A stretch of 64,000 bases of DNA, taken from assembly GCF_947648125.1 (NCBI RefSeq), contig NZ_CANSMR010000001.1, positions 620,001 to 684,000 of the forward strand, read 5' to 3'. Source of the DNA: an uncultured Bradyrhizobium sp. Lineage in GTDB: Bacteria > Pseudomonadota > Alphaproteobacteria > Rhizobiales > Xanthobacteraceae. Position 1 is the stretch's first letter. Each line of letters starts with the position of its first letter. The position numbers and the translations under genes were made by a program. The notes under the pieces were generated by a model. The model was not told where the DNA came from. It ran no database searches and saw nothing but the letters and a program-made list of their open reading frames with translations. This document shows, piece by piece, positions 1 to 9,919 of this stretch.

Positions 1-359
1 CTGCCCTTTCGCCGGCTGCGTCTTTGTTGGCTTCGCTTCGCTCCGCTGAGGTCACTTTTGAGGCGATGGAACGACTGCTCGGGCCAAACAATGTGTTGCC
101 TTGTGGACAAGGCGCATCGGCAGGACTCGGCCTGTGGCAGTCTGCTCACCTTTCTCGATGATTGCGGTGTCGAGGCAAGAGGTCCGCTGCAATGGTCCAC
201 AAGGCCCAAGCAGTCGTTCGCGCGGGAGAGGGCTTCCTCTCGGGGGCGGTTGGGAGATTGCCCCAAGGGCCAGTGTGAGAGTTAGAGGGCGGAGCCTTGT
301 CGAGCGACGGGTTGGAGGCTGAGAGAGAGGCTTTCGGCCGCCCGTCGTGGAGTATCGAC
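1..359. other. Non-coding leader upstream of the parB-like gene
   Basis: No convincing gene lies here. Short open frames on both strands have no recognisable domain and no ribosome binding site. Bases about 24-50 carry a TTCGCTTCGCTCCGCTGAGG-type stretch that resembles the structured leaders before the DUF2493 and DUF736 genes further on. Upstream ICE genes are cut off by the window edge. Confidence 0.5.
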
Positions 360-2477
360 ATGACTAAGGCTGTCCAAAAGATCACGCTGTCTCCCTCGCG
401 CGACATCCCTTTCAACAAGCTAGTGCTGAGCCAGTCCAACGTTCGTCGTGTGAAAGCGGGAATTTCCATCGAGCAGCTCGCTGAAAGTATCGCGCAGCGC
501 ACGCTTCTGCAGAGCCTCAATGTTCGTTCCGTCTTTGATGCCGAACGAAACGAAACTGGCATGTTCGAAGTGCCGGCAGGTGGCAGGCGCTACCGGGCCC
601 TCGAACTGCTTGTGAAGCAAAAGCGCATGGCCAGGACGCAAGCCGTTCCCTGCATCGTGCGTGACCGGGGAATTGCCGAAGATGACTCGCTCGCAGAGAA
701 TGACGAGCGGGTCGGTCTGCACCCCCTCGATCAGTTTCGAGCTTTCCAGACGTTGAGCGACGCCGGGTTGAGCGAGGAAGATATCGCCGCGCGGCATTTC
801 GTGACGCCGGCCATCGTGAAGCAGAGATTGCGCCTGGCGTCGGTGTCGCAGAAGCTGCACGAGCTCTACGCCGACGACCGCATGACCCTCGAACAGCTCA
901 TGGCGTTCTCGGTCACCGGCGATCACGCCCGACGGGAGCAAGTTTGGGACAACGTCAGTCGCTCCGGCTGCGACGAGCCCTATCAGATCCGACGCATGCT
1001 GACGGAAAGCACCGCCCGCGCATCTGATCGACGCGTGCAATTCGTTGGGCTGGCTGCTTACGAGCAAGCCGGCGGCGGCGTTCTGCGGGACCTGTTTGAG
1101 CACGATGACGGCGGCTGGCTTCAGGACATCGCATTGCTCGACCGCCTCGTTACGGAAAAGCTCAAAGTCGAGGCTGAGACCATTGCCGCCGAAGGTTGGA
1201 GGTGGATATCGGTGGCCGTCGATTTCCCCTTCAATCACACCAGGGGTCTCAGAAAACTCGACGGCAAACTTGTCGATCTCTCTCCTGAGGAGCAGGCCAC
1301 CATCGACGCCCTCAACGCCGAGCAGGTCAAGCTTGAATCCGATTACCAGGATGCCGACGAGTTGCCGGACGAGATCGATCAGCGTCTCCGCCAAATCGAG
1401 GCGGTGTTGATGGCGTTCGAGGACCGGTCGATGATTTACGATCCGGCCGAGATCGTCCATGCCGGTGTATTTGTCAGCGTCGATTCCGAAGGGCGTCTCC
1501 AGGTGGACCGGGGTTATGTCCGTCCGGAGGACGACATGGCCGCAGTCAATCCCGACGTCGCGCAGGGCGCCGATACACCGTCGATCGAGGGGAAGGAGGC
1601 AGGTAGCTCCGTCCAGCACACGGTCATCGCGGTCGCTGGTGACGCTGCTGATGCTGAAGAAGATGATGAGGACGCGAGGAAGCCTCTGCCAGATCGGCTT
1701 ATCACCGAGCTGACGGCGCATCGCACGCTGGCATTGCGAGATGCGCTGGCAGAAAATCCCGCGATCGCGTTCCAGGCAGTGCTGCACAACTTCGTGCTGA
1801 CGGCCTTTTACCGGTTCTCGTCGTCTGGGAGCTCCCTTGAGATCGGACTTCGCACGCCGACCTTTCCCGCTCAAGCCCCCGGCCTGAGGGAGAGCGCGTC
1901 CGCGAAGGCCGTTGAGGCGCGGCACGAGTTCTGGAAAGCACGGTTGCCGAAGGGCGAGAACGATCTTTGGGATGCGCTCACAGCTCTCGACGGTGCCGCT
2001 CAGGCGTCCCTGTTCGCTCACTGTGCCTCATTTGCGATCAACGCTCTCTACGAGCCAGCCAACCGCTACAATCAGGGCCGTGTCTCCGCCCACGGCGTCC
2101 GAACGCGTCTCGACCAGGCAAATGTGCTGGCGCGCGCGGTCGGGCTCGACATGGTGCAGGCCGGCTGGCGACCTACCGCCGACAACTATCTCGGCCGGGT
2201 CACCAAGCCTCGCATTCTGGAGGCGGTGCGGGAAGCACGGGGTGAATCGTCCGCGCAACTGATCGACCACCTGAAGAAAGCTGACATGGCCAAGGAGGCT
2301 GAGCGGCTTCTCGACGGCTCGGGTTGGTTACCGGAACCGCTGCGTCTCGTCGATCCCGATGCGGCGCCAGTGGCGCAGGAGGGCGAAGCGGGCCCGCTGC
2401 CCGAATTCCTCGCCGACGATGAGGATCGGGAGAACGCGAGCGACGACGACCCGCAACAGCTTGACGCGGCTGAGTGA
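360..2477 (+). CDS. ParB/RepB/Spo0J-family partition-like nuclease domain protein (ICE type)
   Basis: A 705-residue protein whose first ~220 residues match the ParB N-terminal domain: a VRR-type segment near residues 25-30, the nucleotide-pocket motif GGRRYRAL near residue 75, and a following helix-turn-helix region (SEEDIAARHFVTPAIVKQRL). The remaining ~480 residues are acidic and of unknown fold. Much longer than canonical ParB (~300 residues) and without a ParA partner nearby, so a role in DNA binding or nicking on the element is more likely than classical partition. The ATG at 360 is preferred over a TTG at 297 because the ParB domain starts a few residues after it. Genes of this size and order are typical of the left arm of rhizobial ICEs. 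Function beyond DNA binding is inference. Confidence 0.85.
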   Translation: MTKAVQKITLSPSRDIPFNKLVLSQSNVRRVKAGISIEQLAESIAQRTLLQSLNVRSVFDAERNETGMFEVPAGGRRYRALELLVKQKRMARTQAVPCIVRDRGIAEDDSLAENDERVGLHPLDQFRAFQTLSDAGLSEEDIAARHFVTPAIVKQRLRLASVSQKLHELYADDRMTLEQLMAFSVTGDHARREQVWDNVSRSGCDEPYQIRRMLTESTARASDRRVQFVGLAAYEQAGGGVLRDLFEHDDGGWLQDIALLDRLVTEKLKVEAETIAAEGWRWISVAVDFPFNHTRGLRKLDGKLVDLSPEEQATIDALNAEQVKLESDYQDADELPDEIDQRLRQIEAVLMAFEDRSMIYDPAEIVHAGVFVSVDSEGRLQVDRGYVRPEDDMAAVNPDVAQGADTPSIEGKEAGSSVQHTVIAVAGDAADAEEDDEDARKPLPDRLITELTAHRTLALRDALAENPAIAFQAVLHNFVLTAFYRFSSSGSSLEIGLRTPTFPAQAPGLRESASAKAVEARHEFWKARLPKGENDLWDALTALDGAAQASLFAHCASFAINALYEPANRYNQGRVSAHGVRTRLDQANVLARAVGLDMVQAGWRPTADNYLGRVTKPRILEAVREARGESSAQLIDHLKKADMAKEAERLLDGSGWLPEPLRLVDPDAAPVAQEGEAGPLPEFLADDEDRENASDDDPQQLDAAE

Positions 2478-2514
2478 CATGAGCGGGACGGCTCCGGCCG
2501 TCCTGCAGTTGCTT

Positions 2515-2547
2515 GGGGACCGGCGTGCAGCGCCGGTCCCCATTTTT
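2515..2547 (+). terminator. Rho-independent terminator after the parB-like gene
   Basis: A perfect 11-bp stem (2515-2525 GGGGACCGGCG with 2531-2541) closes a 5-nt TGCAG loop and is followed by ATTTTT at 2542-2547. It separates the parB-like gene from the following helicase gene, which therefore should have its own promoter. Confidence 0.85.
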
Positions 2548-2617
2548 GTGGGCGAGCGCTGAGAGGGAGAGTCGGGCCGGGAAGGGTTTGAGCCGTTGGG
2601 TCAAAGGAGAGCGCCTG

Positions 2618-5600
2618 ATGGTTCGACCCGTTCCTGCTCTCCCGAGAAATCCTGCCATGACCGAATCCCTCGCTGGCGGCGCCGCCGCCGCGCCGCTCTC
2701 GATGCATGCCGCTGCCACTCTCACCTCTGCCGCCCTCAAGGCCGCCCGACAGATATTGACTGATCTCGAACGCGGACGTCGCATCGATGCCGCCGTCCTG
2801 CGTGGCGCCATGGAGGCTGCATTCGGTGCCTCGGACGCAACCGGAGCCTGGAATTGGAAGACCGCCTATGACGTTTGCGAGGCGGCAACCGTTCTCTTCC
2901 TGCGCAAGTTTGGTCCGGCCATGCGCGCCAAGGCTGGCTCGACGGCTGCCATGCTGCCAATGCTCGCGAGAATCGCGAGCTGTCTGCCGACCCATACGCG
3001 GCGTTCCGAGGACAGTCAGGCGCTCCAGCAATACTCGACGCCGATCCCGCTTGGGCTGACCGCATGCGCCGCGGCCGGCATTACGCCTGCCGACCGCGTT
3101 CTGGAGCCATCCGCGGGGACCGGCTTGCTCGCCATCCTTGCCGAGCTCGCCGGTGGCTCTCTGATGTTGAACGAGTTGGCCGATAGCCGAGCGGCGTTGC
3201 TAGACCATTTGTTTGCCGACATTGAGGTTACGCGGTTCGACGGCGCGCAGATCGATGATCATCTCGACACGAGGGTAGTACCAAGCGTCGTTCTGATGAA
3301 CCCGCCGTTCTCCGCGGTAGCGAATGTCGATCGACGGATGGCGGACGCCGCCTTCCGGCACATCGCTTCGGCACTCGCGCGTCTTTGCGACGGTGGACGC
3401 CTCGTCGCCATCGCTGGCGCAGGCCTTGCGCCGGATAACCCAGCGTGGCTAGAGGCCTTTATTCGCCTCCAGGAGCGCGGACGGGTCGTGTTTTCTGCCG
3501 CGATCGACGGCGCCGTCTACGCCAAGCACGGCACTCAGACGGACACGCGGCTGCTTGTGATCGACAAGCTGCCCGCTGCCGATCTGAAGGCTTTTCCTGC
3601 TTCGCAAGGCATGGCCGGCGATGTCGCCACCTTGCTCAATTGGGTAACCCAGCATGTGCCTCCGAGGCTGCCCCTCGCCGCGCCGGTCGTGGCCGACGTC
3701 GTCAGGCGGCGTGCAATGTCTCGATCAGCGGGCGCTTCCGCATCACGTCTGTCGTCCACTTCGGAAAGTGCAGCGCCAAATGGCGTCGAACTAACGTACG
3801 AGACGGTCGAATGGTCGCCGCCGGAAGGCGCCCGGCTAACCGACGCGCTCTATGAGGAGTACGGATTGCAGTCGATCCGTATTCCCGGATCGTGCGCGCA
3901 TCCGACCAAGCTCGTGCAATCCGCGGCGATGGCGTCCGTTGCGCCGCCGAAGCCGTCCTACCGTCCGCACCTGCCGTCGACCCTGGTGGCAGATGGAGTT
4001 CTGTCGGACGCCCAGATGGAGAGCGTCATTTATGCCGGCGAGGCGCATTCCGAATTTCTGGCGGGCTCCTGGACGGTCGACGCGACGTTTGATGTTGTAA
4101 CTGCCGCGCGCGACGACGCAGAGAATGCCGTCCGCTTTCGCCGCGGCTGGTTTCTCGGCGATGGTACCGGCGCGGGCAAGGGGCGGCAGGTCGCCGGAAT
4201 CCTGCTCGACAATTGGCTTAAGGATCGCCGCCGTGCGGTCTGGATCAGCAAATCCGACAAGCTGATCGAAGATGCCCAGCGCGACTGGTCCGCGCTCGCC
4301 ATGGAGCGACTGCTCGTTACACCTCTGTCCCGGTTTCGCCAGGGCACCCCAATCCGCCTTTCGGAAGGCATCCTTTTTGCCACCTACGCCACGCTACGCA
4401 CCGACGAGCGTGGCGAAAAGCTTTCGCGTGTACGGCAGATCGTAGAATGGTTGGGCTCCGACTTCGACGGAGTGATCGTCTTCGACGAGAGCCATGCCAT
4501 GCAGAATGCGGTCGGGGGCAAGGGCGAGCGCGGCGACCAGGCGGCCTCTCAGCAGGGGCGTGCGGGCCTGAGGCTCCAGCACGCCTTGCCCAATGCTCGC
4601 GTGGTTTATGTCTCGGCGACTGGCGCCACCACGGTCCACAACCTCGCTTATGCCCAACGCCTCGGCCTTTGGGGCGGTGCCGATTTCCCATTCGCCACAC
4701 GCGCCGAGTTCGTTGAGGCAATCGAGGAGGGTGGAGTTGCGGCAATGGAGGTGCTGGCGCGCGACCTCAAGGCGCTTGGTCTCTACGCTGCCCGCTCATT
4801 GTCCTATGAGGGCGTCGAGTACGAACTCGCTGAACACCAGCTTACGCCGGAACAGGTTCGCGTCTACGACGCTTATGCAGATGCGTTCAGCATCATCCAT
4901 AACAACCTCGACGCGGCGATGCGGGCCGCCAACATCACCGGCGAAACCGGAACGCTGAACGGGCAGGCAAAATCCGCGGCCCGATCCGCCTTCGAGAGCG
5001 CCAAACAGCGCTTCTTCGGCCATCTGCTGACCTCGATGAAGACGCCGTCGCTCATTCGATCGATCGACCGCGATCTCGACGCCGGCCATGCCGCTGTCAT
5101 CCAGATTGTCTCAACGGGCGAAGCGCTGATGGAGCGCCGGCTCGCCGAGATCCCGACCGAAGACTGGGGCGACGTCCAGGTCGACATCACCCCGCGCGAG
5201 TATGTGCTCGACTATCTCGCCCATTCCTTTCCGGTCCAGCTCTACGAGCCCTTTACCGACTCGGAGGGCAACCTCTGCTCTCGGCCTGTTTATCGTGATG
5301 GCCAACCGGTTGAGAGCCGGGAAGCCGTAACACGACGCGGCCGCCTCATCGAGAAACTCGCCTCGCTGCCTCCGGTACCCGGGGCGCTGGATCAAATCGT
5401 GCAGCGCTTCGGCACCGACATGGTCGCTGAAGTGACTGGCCGCTCGCGCCGAATCATTCGTAAGGGCGACCGGTTGGTGGTCGAAAATCGCGCGGGTTCG
5501 GCCAATCTAGCTGAGACATCGGCCTTCATGGACGACATCAAGCGCATCCTCGTGTTCTCCGACGCGGGTGGCACCGGGAGGAGCTACCATGCCGAGTTGT

Positions 5601-6979
5601 CGGCGCGGAATCGCCGCTTGCGGGTCCACTATCTGCTCGAGCCCGGCTGGAAGGCGGATGCTGCGATCCAGGGGCTCGGCCGGACAAACCGGACCAATCA
5701 AGCTCAGCCCCCGCTGTTTCGCCCCATTGCGACCGACGTGAAGGCCGAAAAGCGTTTTCTCAGCACCATCGCCCGACGGCTCGACACCTTGGGAGCCATT
5801 ACGCGCGGCCAGCGCCAGACCGGAGGACAGGGGCTGTTCCGGCCCGAGGACAACCTCGAAAGTCAGTATGGGCGTGACGCGTTGCGTCAACTCTACATGT
5901 TGCTCGTCCGAGGCAAGGTCGACGGTTGCTCGCTTGGGAGGTTCGAGGATGCGACCGGTCTGAAGCTCATGGATGCCAATGGGCTCAGGGATGACCTGCC
6001 GCCGATCACGACCTTTCTGAACAGGTTATTGGCGCTCACCATTGACCTACAGAATGTGCTGTTCACCGCCTTCGAGCAGCTCTTGACCGCTCGGATCGAA
6101 GGCGCGGTTGCATCCGGCACCTACGAAGTGGGGTTGGAAACCCTCCGTGCCGAGAGCTTTGTCGTCACCGACCGGCGGACGATCTATGACCATCCGGGGA
6201 CCGGCGCCGAGACCCGGCTGCTCACGGTCGCCCAGCGCCAGCGCAATCATCCGGTGAGTCTGGATGATGCTCTTGCTCGTCTTTCCGATCGTCAGGCCGT
6301 CCTGCTGGTCAATGAGCGCTCGGGACGAGCCGCCGTGCAGGTTCCGGCCCCGAGCATCATGCTCGATGACGGCGAGATCGAGCAGCGCGTCCGTCTGATC
6401 CGGCCGATGGATCAGCACACGGTCCCCTTGACCACCATGGCCGAAAGTCATTGGGACGAAGCGGATCGTGAACGCTTTGCCTCGACCTGGCTGGCGGAGC
6501 TTGCCGAGGTACCCGAGTTCACGGAAAGCACGATCCACGTTGTGGCGGGCTTGCTGTTACCGATCTGGAAGCGGTTGCCGAACGAGTCGACCCGCGTCTA
6601 TCGGCTCCAAACCGATGCGGGCGAACGCATCATCGGACGCAAGGTCTCTGCTGTCTGGGTCGCAAGCGTCCTTGCGGCGGACGCACCTTCGCTGACGCCG
6701 GATGCTGCCTTTGCCGCGCTGATGGAAGGACGGACCGTCCTCGATCTAACGGAGGGGCTCCAGCTTCGTCGAGTTCGGGTGATGGGTGCATATCGCATCG
6801 AGCTGTCGGGATTCAACGACACGATGCGCGATCGCCTCCGTGCTTACGGCCTCTTTGGGGAGATCATCTCCTGGAAGCTGCGCATGTTCGTACCCACGGA
6901 CGCGAGCGGCATTGAAGTCCTGTCGAGGGTGCTCGACACCTATCCTGTTACGGGCGTCAGTGAGCGGGAGGCCGCGTGA
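2618..6979 (+). CDS. Class I methyltransferase / strawberry notch-like (Sno) helicase fusion
   Basis: A 1453-residue protein with two recognisable parts. Residues ~155-240 look like an N6-adenine-type methyltransferase: SAM motif EPSAGTG near 161 and catalytic-type NPPF near 227. From ~residue 450 it is a superfamily 2 helicase of the strawberry notch family: Walker A DGTGAGKG near 512, DESH box near 622, and a C-terminal helicase half with FSDAGGTGRSYHAE and a GRTNRTNQ arginine-rich motif. The ATG at 2618 follows AAGGAGAG. It overlaps the Toprim gene by one base (TGATG), so the two are translationally coupled. Genes like this are regular residents of alphaproteobacterial ICEs and plasmids; a role in DNA modification, entry or protection from host defence is inference. 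Confidence 0.88.
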   Translation: MVRPVPALPRNPAMTESLAGGAAAAPLSMHAAATLTSAALKAARQILTDLERGRRIDAAVLRGAMEAAFGASDATGAWNWKTAYDVCEAATVLFLRKFGPAMRAKAGSTAAMLPMLARIASCLPTHTRRSEDSQALQQYSTPIPLGLTACAAAGITPADRVLEPSAGTGLLAILAELAGGSLMLNELADSRAALLDHLFADIEVTRFDGAQIDDHLDTRVVPSVVLMNPPFSAVANVDRRMADAAFRHIASALARLCDGGRLVAIAGAGLAPDNPAWLEAFIRLQERGRVVFSAAIDGAVYAKHGTQTDTRLLVIDKLPAADLKAFPASQGMAGDVATLLNWVTQHVPPRLPLAAPVVADVVRRRAMSRSAGASASRLSSTSESAAPNGVELTYETVEWSPPEGARLTDALYEEYGLQSIRIPGSCAHPTKLVQSAAMASVAPPKPSYRPHLPSTLVADGVLSDAQMESVIYAGEAHSEFLAGSWTVDATFDVVTAARDDAENAVRFRRGWFLGDGTGAGKGRQVAGILLDNWLKDRRRAVWISKSDKLIEDAQRDWSALAMERLLVTPLSRFRQGTPIRLSEGILFATYATLRTDERGEKLSRVRQIVEWLGSDFDGVIVFDESHAMQNAVGGKGERGDQAASQQGRAGLRLQHALPNARVVYVSATGATTVHNLAYAQRLGLWGGADFPFATRAEFVEAIEEGGVAAMEVLARDLKALGLYAARSLSYEGVEYELAEHQLTPEQVRVYDAYADAFSIIHNNLDAAMRAANITGETGTLNGQAKSAARSAFESAKQRFFGHLLTSMKTPSLIRSIDRDLDAGHAAVIQIVSTGEALMERRLAEIPTEDWGDVQVDITPREYVLDYLAHSFPVQLYEPFTDSEGNLCSRPVYRDGQPVESREAVTRRGRLIEKLASLPPVPGALDQIVQRFGTDMVAEVTGRSRRIIRKGDRLVVENRAGSANLAETSAFMDDIKRILVFSDAGGTGRSYHAELSARNRRLRVHYLLEPGWKADAAIQGLGRTNRTNQAQPPLFRPIATDVKAEKRFLSTIARRLDTLGAITRGQRQTGGQGLFRPEDNLESQYGRDALRQLYMLLVRGKVDGCSLGRFEDATGLKLMDANGLRDDLPPITTFLNRLLALTIDLQNVLFTAFEQLLTARIEGAVASGTYEVGLETLRAESFVVTDRRTIYDHPGTGAETRLLTVAQRQRNHPVSLDDALARLSDRQAVLLVNERSGRAAVQVPAPSIMLDDGEIEQRVRLIRPMDQHTVPLTTMAESHWDEADRERFASTWLAELAEVPEFTESTIHVVAGLLLPIWKRLPNESTRVYRLQTDAGERIIGRKVSAVWVASVLAADAPSLTPDAAFAALMEGRTVLDLTEGLQLRRVRVMGAYRIELSGFNDTMRDRLRAYGLFGEIISWKLRMFVPTDASGIEVLSRVLDTYPVTGVSEREAA

Positions 6980-8040
6980 TGTCCGGCGATGTCTCCGAGC
7001 TGGCACGCCGCCTCGCGCGCGAGGCCGAGGCGGTGTGCCGACACTATCTCCCCAATGGTAAGCGGGCGGGGCGGTACTGGGTGGTTGGCGACGTCCACAA
7101 TACTCCGGGCCGCTCGTTATTTGTGCGGCTCCAGGAATCGTCGAAGGGCCCCGCCGGCAAATGGACCGACGCCGCGACCGGGGGGCATGGCGATCTCCTC
7201 GACATCATCCGCGAAAGCCTTTCCCTGCGAGACTTCCGCGAGGTCGCCGAGGAGGCGAGGCGCTTTCTGAAGCTGCCTCGTTCTGAGGAGCAATCACTCC
7301 CGAGACCCGTTCGTCCAGTCGTGCCGGCCGGATCGCAAGAAGCCGCCCGTCGACTCTTTGCGATATCCGGTCCGATCGAAGGGACGTTGGTGGAAACGTA
7401 TTTGCAACGTCGTGGAATAAGCCAAATCCACCATGGTGGTAGCCTGCGCTTCCACCCACGTTGCTACTACCGACCGGACGAGCATTTGCCGACTGAAACC
7501 TGGCCGGCGATGATAGGCTCTGTCACGGACCTCGAGGGACGGATCACCGGCGTGCATCGCACCTGGCTAGATCCACACGGCTTTGATCGCGTGCGGCTCG
7601 GCAAGGCCCCGATCGACACGCCACGACGGGCCATGGGCGACCTGCTTGGTAACGCCGTTCGCTTCGGCGTGGTGGACGACGTGCTCGCTGCGGGCGAGGG
7701 GATCGAGACCATGCTGTCGCTGCGTTGTGTACTGCCGACCTTGCCCATGACCGCTGCTCTCTCGGCCAATCACCTCTCAGCCATGTTGCTGCCGTCTGGC
7801 CTACGCCGACTCTATATCGCCCGTGACGCAGATGCCGCCGGAGATGCCGTACAGGCTATTCTCACCCAGCGCGCAGAAGCCGCCGGCATTGAAGCGATCG
7901 CATTGTCGCCCCGGCTGGGCGACTTCAACGAAGATCTGCACATCTTCGGCCTTGAGGCCCTACGAGCAGCGTTGCTACTTCAACTCGTACCGGAGGACGT
8001 CGTCCGTTTCCTGCATTCGTCGATGGCAACCGCGGAATAG
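6979..8040 (+). CDS. Toprim domain protein (primase-like)
   Basis: A 353-residue protein with an N-terminal zinc-free primase-like segment (CRHYLPNGKRAG near residue 15, GHGDLLDII near 70) and a C-terminal Toprim fold: the acidic motif AAGEGIE near residue 237 and RDADAAGDA near 281 supply the Glu and DxD metal ligands. Toprim proteins of this layout are known from conjugative elements, where they act in priming or processing of the transferred strand. The start overlaps the stop of the Sno helicase gene, implying joint expression; a GTG at 6976 is an alternative start in the same frame. Confidence 0.85.
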   Translation: MSGDVSELARRLAREAEAVCRHYLPNGKRAGRYWVVGDVHNTPGRSLFVRLQESSKGPAGKWTDAATGGHGDLLDIIRESLSLRDFREVAEEARRFLKLPRSEEQSLPRPVRPVVPAGSQEAARRLFAISGPIEGTLVETYLQRRGISQIHHGGSLRFHPRCYYRPDEHLPTETWPAMIGSVTDLEGRITGVHRTWLDPHGFDRVRLGKAPIDTPRRAMGDLLGNAVRFGVVDDVLAAGEGIETMLSLRCVLPTLPMTAALSANHLSAMLLPSGLRRLYIARDADAAGDAVQAILTQRAEAAGIEAIALSPRLGDFNEDLHIFGLEALRAALLLQLVPEDVVRFLHSSMATAE

Positions 8041-8378
8041 CCCCGGCAATTCGATGGGCGTCGACAGGTCGGTCGCGGTGCCGCCACTGCCGGAAGAGGA
8101 CGCGACCACGGCCTTCTAGAGGGCGATCGGACGGCAAGCGGCTCGGGCCGGCAATGGCTGCATCCGGCTATTTTCCGCCGCGCGCCGGCGACGAGAAGTC
8201 ACATTAGCCATCTGGCGAGCGCGCTTTGCATCGCGAAGCAAAATAGCCGGCCTCCGCCATCCTCCGCTGAGCTTCGGCCCTCCGCTCTGCTCCGGGTTCT
8301 GGCCCGTTCCGCTTGCCGTCTGAGTGATCGCCACGAAGGCCGCGATGGTCGCGGCCGATCCGGCAAAGGATCGCCTCC
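8041..8378. other. Structured non-coding leader before the DUF2493 gene
   Basis: No credible gene in 338 bp. It contains an 11-bp inverted repeat (CCGGCTATTTT at 8164-8174 with its complement at 8240-8250) and ends with the box GATCGCCACGAAGGCCGCGA and TGGTCGCGG shortly before the ATG. A very similar box precedes the DUF736 gene, suggesting a shared regulatory leader or small RNA. Function unknown. Confidence 0.5.
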
Positions 8379-9302
8379 ATGACCGACCACGATGACATCG
8401 AACCGCCGCACGCCGCATCTGCGACCGAACACGTTCTTACCGAATTGCAGCTCTTCGGTTACCGCCCCTTCGACGACCAGCCCGATCCACGGCCGCTTCC
8501 CGAGGGCAGGATCATTACCGGTGCCGTCGCTGACATCTTCGATGCCTTGGTCGCCACGTTGAGCGACACGCGGCTCGAGCCGGACCTCGACGATCTGCTC
8601 TGGTCGACTGTCAACCTGTTCCATCGTGCCGTCGACCGCATCGGTCGCCAACTCGACGACAACGAACAGGCGCAACAGAAGAGTCAGCGCGAGCAGGACG
8701 GTTCCGAAATTCGATCCGTCGAACTCGAACGCATCACGGCGGAAGGCATCACGTTGATTGAGCGCCGCAACTGCCTGGAGCTCTTCCGTGATCAGGCCAT
8801 AGAGCGCTTCGAGACTCACACCGGCTCATTCTGGCGCCCCCGATCGGGATCGTTGGTAAACCACCGTACGCTAACCGCGGCCATGATCGACTCCCGCGAC
8901 TTCATCGCAGCCAAGCGTCGGGCCGAGACGGAAGTCATGTTGCCACCGGGACCAAAGATCGCACTCACCGGTGGGCTCGACTTCAACGACCATCACCTCA
9001 TCTGGGACCGCCTCGACAAGGTTCATGGCAAGCATCCAGACATGGTGCTGCTCCACGGCGGCTCCCCGAAAGGAGCCGAACTGATCGCCTCCAAATGGGC
9101 GATCAACCGCAAAGTGCCTCAGATCGGCTTCAAGCCCGACTGGACGAAGCACGCCAAGGCGGCACCGTTCAAGCGCAATGACGCCATGCTCGAACTTCTT
9201 CCGATCGGAGTCATGCATTTCCCAGGCACGGGAATTCAGGACAACCTCGCTGACAAGGCGAAGCGCCTCGGTATTCCCGTTTGGAGGTTCGGCGGCGCGT
9301 GA
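8379..9302 (+). CDS. DUF2493 domain protein (SLOG/YspA-like)
   Basis: A 307-residue protein. The C-terminal third carries the DUF2493 signature: KIALTGGLDFNDHHLIWDRL near residue 190, then VLLHGGSPKGAELIASKWA and a run ending in KAKRLGIPVWRF. The fold is related to the SLOG superfamily of nucleotide- or ligand-binding domains. The N-terminal half is helical and charged with no known domain. This gene is a regular member of the same ICE segment as the Sno helicase and DUF736 genes. Its biochemical role is not known; nucleotide sensing is only a suggestion from the fold. Confidence 0.85.
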   Translation: MTDHDDIEPPHAASATEHVLTELQLFGYRPFDDQPDPRPLPEGRIITGAVADIFDALVATLSDTRLEPDLDDLLWSTVNLFHRAVDRIGRQLDDNEQAQQKSQREQDGSEIRSVELERITAEGITLIERRNCLELFRDQAIERFETHTGSFWRPRSGSLVNHRTLTAAMIDSRDFIAAKRRAETEVMLPPGPKIALTGGLDFNDHHLIWDRLDKVHGKHPDMVLLHGGSPKGAELIASKWAINRKVPQIGFKPDWTKHAKAAPFKRNDAMLELLPIGVMHFPGTGIQDNLADKAKRLGIPVWRFGGA

Positions 9303-9436
9303 GCGCCGTCTTCTCGCCTCCAACCATCAAAGCGGGGTGCGCCGCAACTCCGCCTCGTTTCGATCTTATGTCCAGGTTGCGCCGTGGTGGTGGTGGAAGG
9401 CGCGACTCTCAAATCTATGCACATGGAGCCACCACC

Positions 9437-9919
9437 ATGCTCGCCATTGGGCTTGTTCTCAACACACTCGGCATCGGCTTGTTCTGCTGGGCGATTTTTG
9501 CGCTCGCTGTGTATGCCTTGCCGTTTTTCGTCGCACTCACTATCGGGATGATGGCGTTACAGAGCGGTGCCGGCCTCATTGGCGCGCTGCTTATCGCAAC
9601 GGCGGGCGGTGCGCTGACGCTCGTCCTCGGCCAGATCGCGGTTGCCGTTGCTCGGTCCTTGGCCTTGCGCATCGCAATCGCGACAGCATTCGCTATTCCC
9701 GCCGCCGTCGCCGGCTATCATTTGGCGTTCGCTCTGTCCCAGATCGGTATGCCCTCGCTGGCTTGGCGAGAGATCCTCGCTTGCCTGGGCGCGGTCTGTA
9801 TTGGAGGCACAACGTGGACACGCTTGACTGCTTTTGCAGAGCCACGCCCGCTCGAACTGGCTGGGCTGGTGGAGAATCCATCACACCCAGTTCTTCCAGC
9901 CGCTACGCGCGAGGGATGA
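9437..9919 (+). CDS. Hypothetical polytopic membrane protein
   Basis: A 160-residue protein that I do not recognise. It is strongly hydrophobic with about four likely membrane segments: residues ~3-45 (two helices), ~50-75, ~80-105 and ~115-130. There are no charged catalytic motifs. The ATG at 9437 starts directly at the first membrane segment; the reading frame extends further upstream, but that part overlaps the end of the DUF2493 gene region and has no plausible start signal. Position inside the ICE maintenance region suggests an inner-membrane accessory. Confidence 0.6.
   Translation: MLAIGLVLNTLGIGLFCWAIFALAVYALPFFVALTIGMMALQSGAGLIGALLIATAGGALTLVLGQIAVAVARSLALRIAIATAFAIPAAVAGYHLAFALSQIGMPSLAWREILACLGAVCIGGTTWTRLTAFAEPRPLELAGLVENPSHPVLPAATREG

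Noticed and set aside
420-2021. Long minus-strand open frame opposite the parB-like gene
   Set aside because: It is antisense to a clear ParB-domain gene, has no recognisable domain and is a usual shadow in high-GC DNA.
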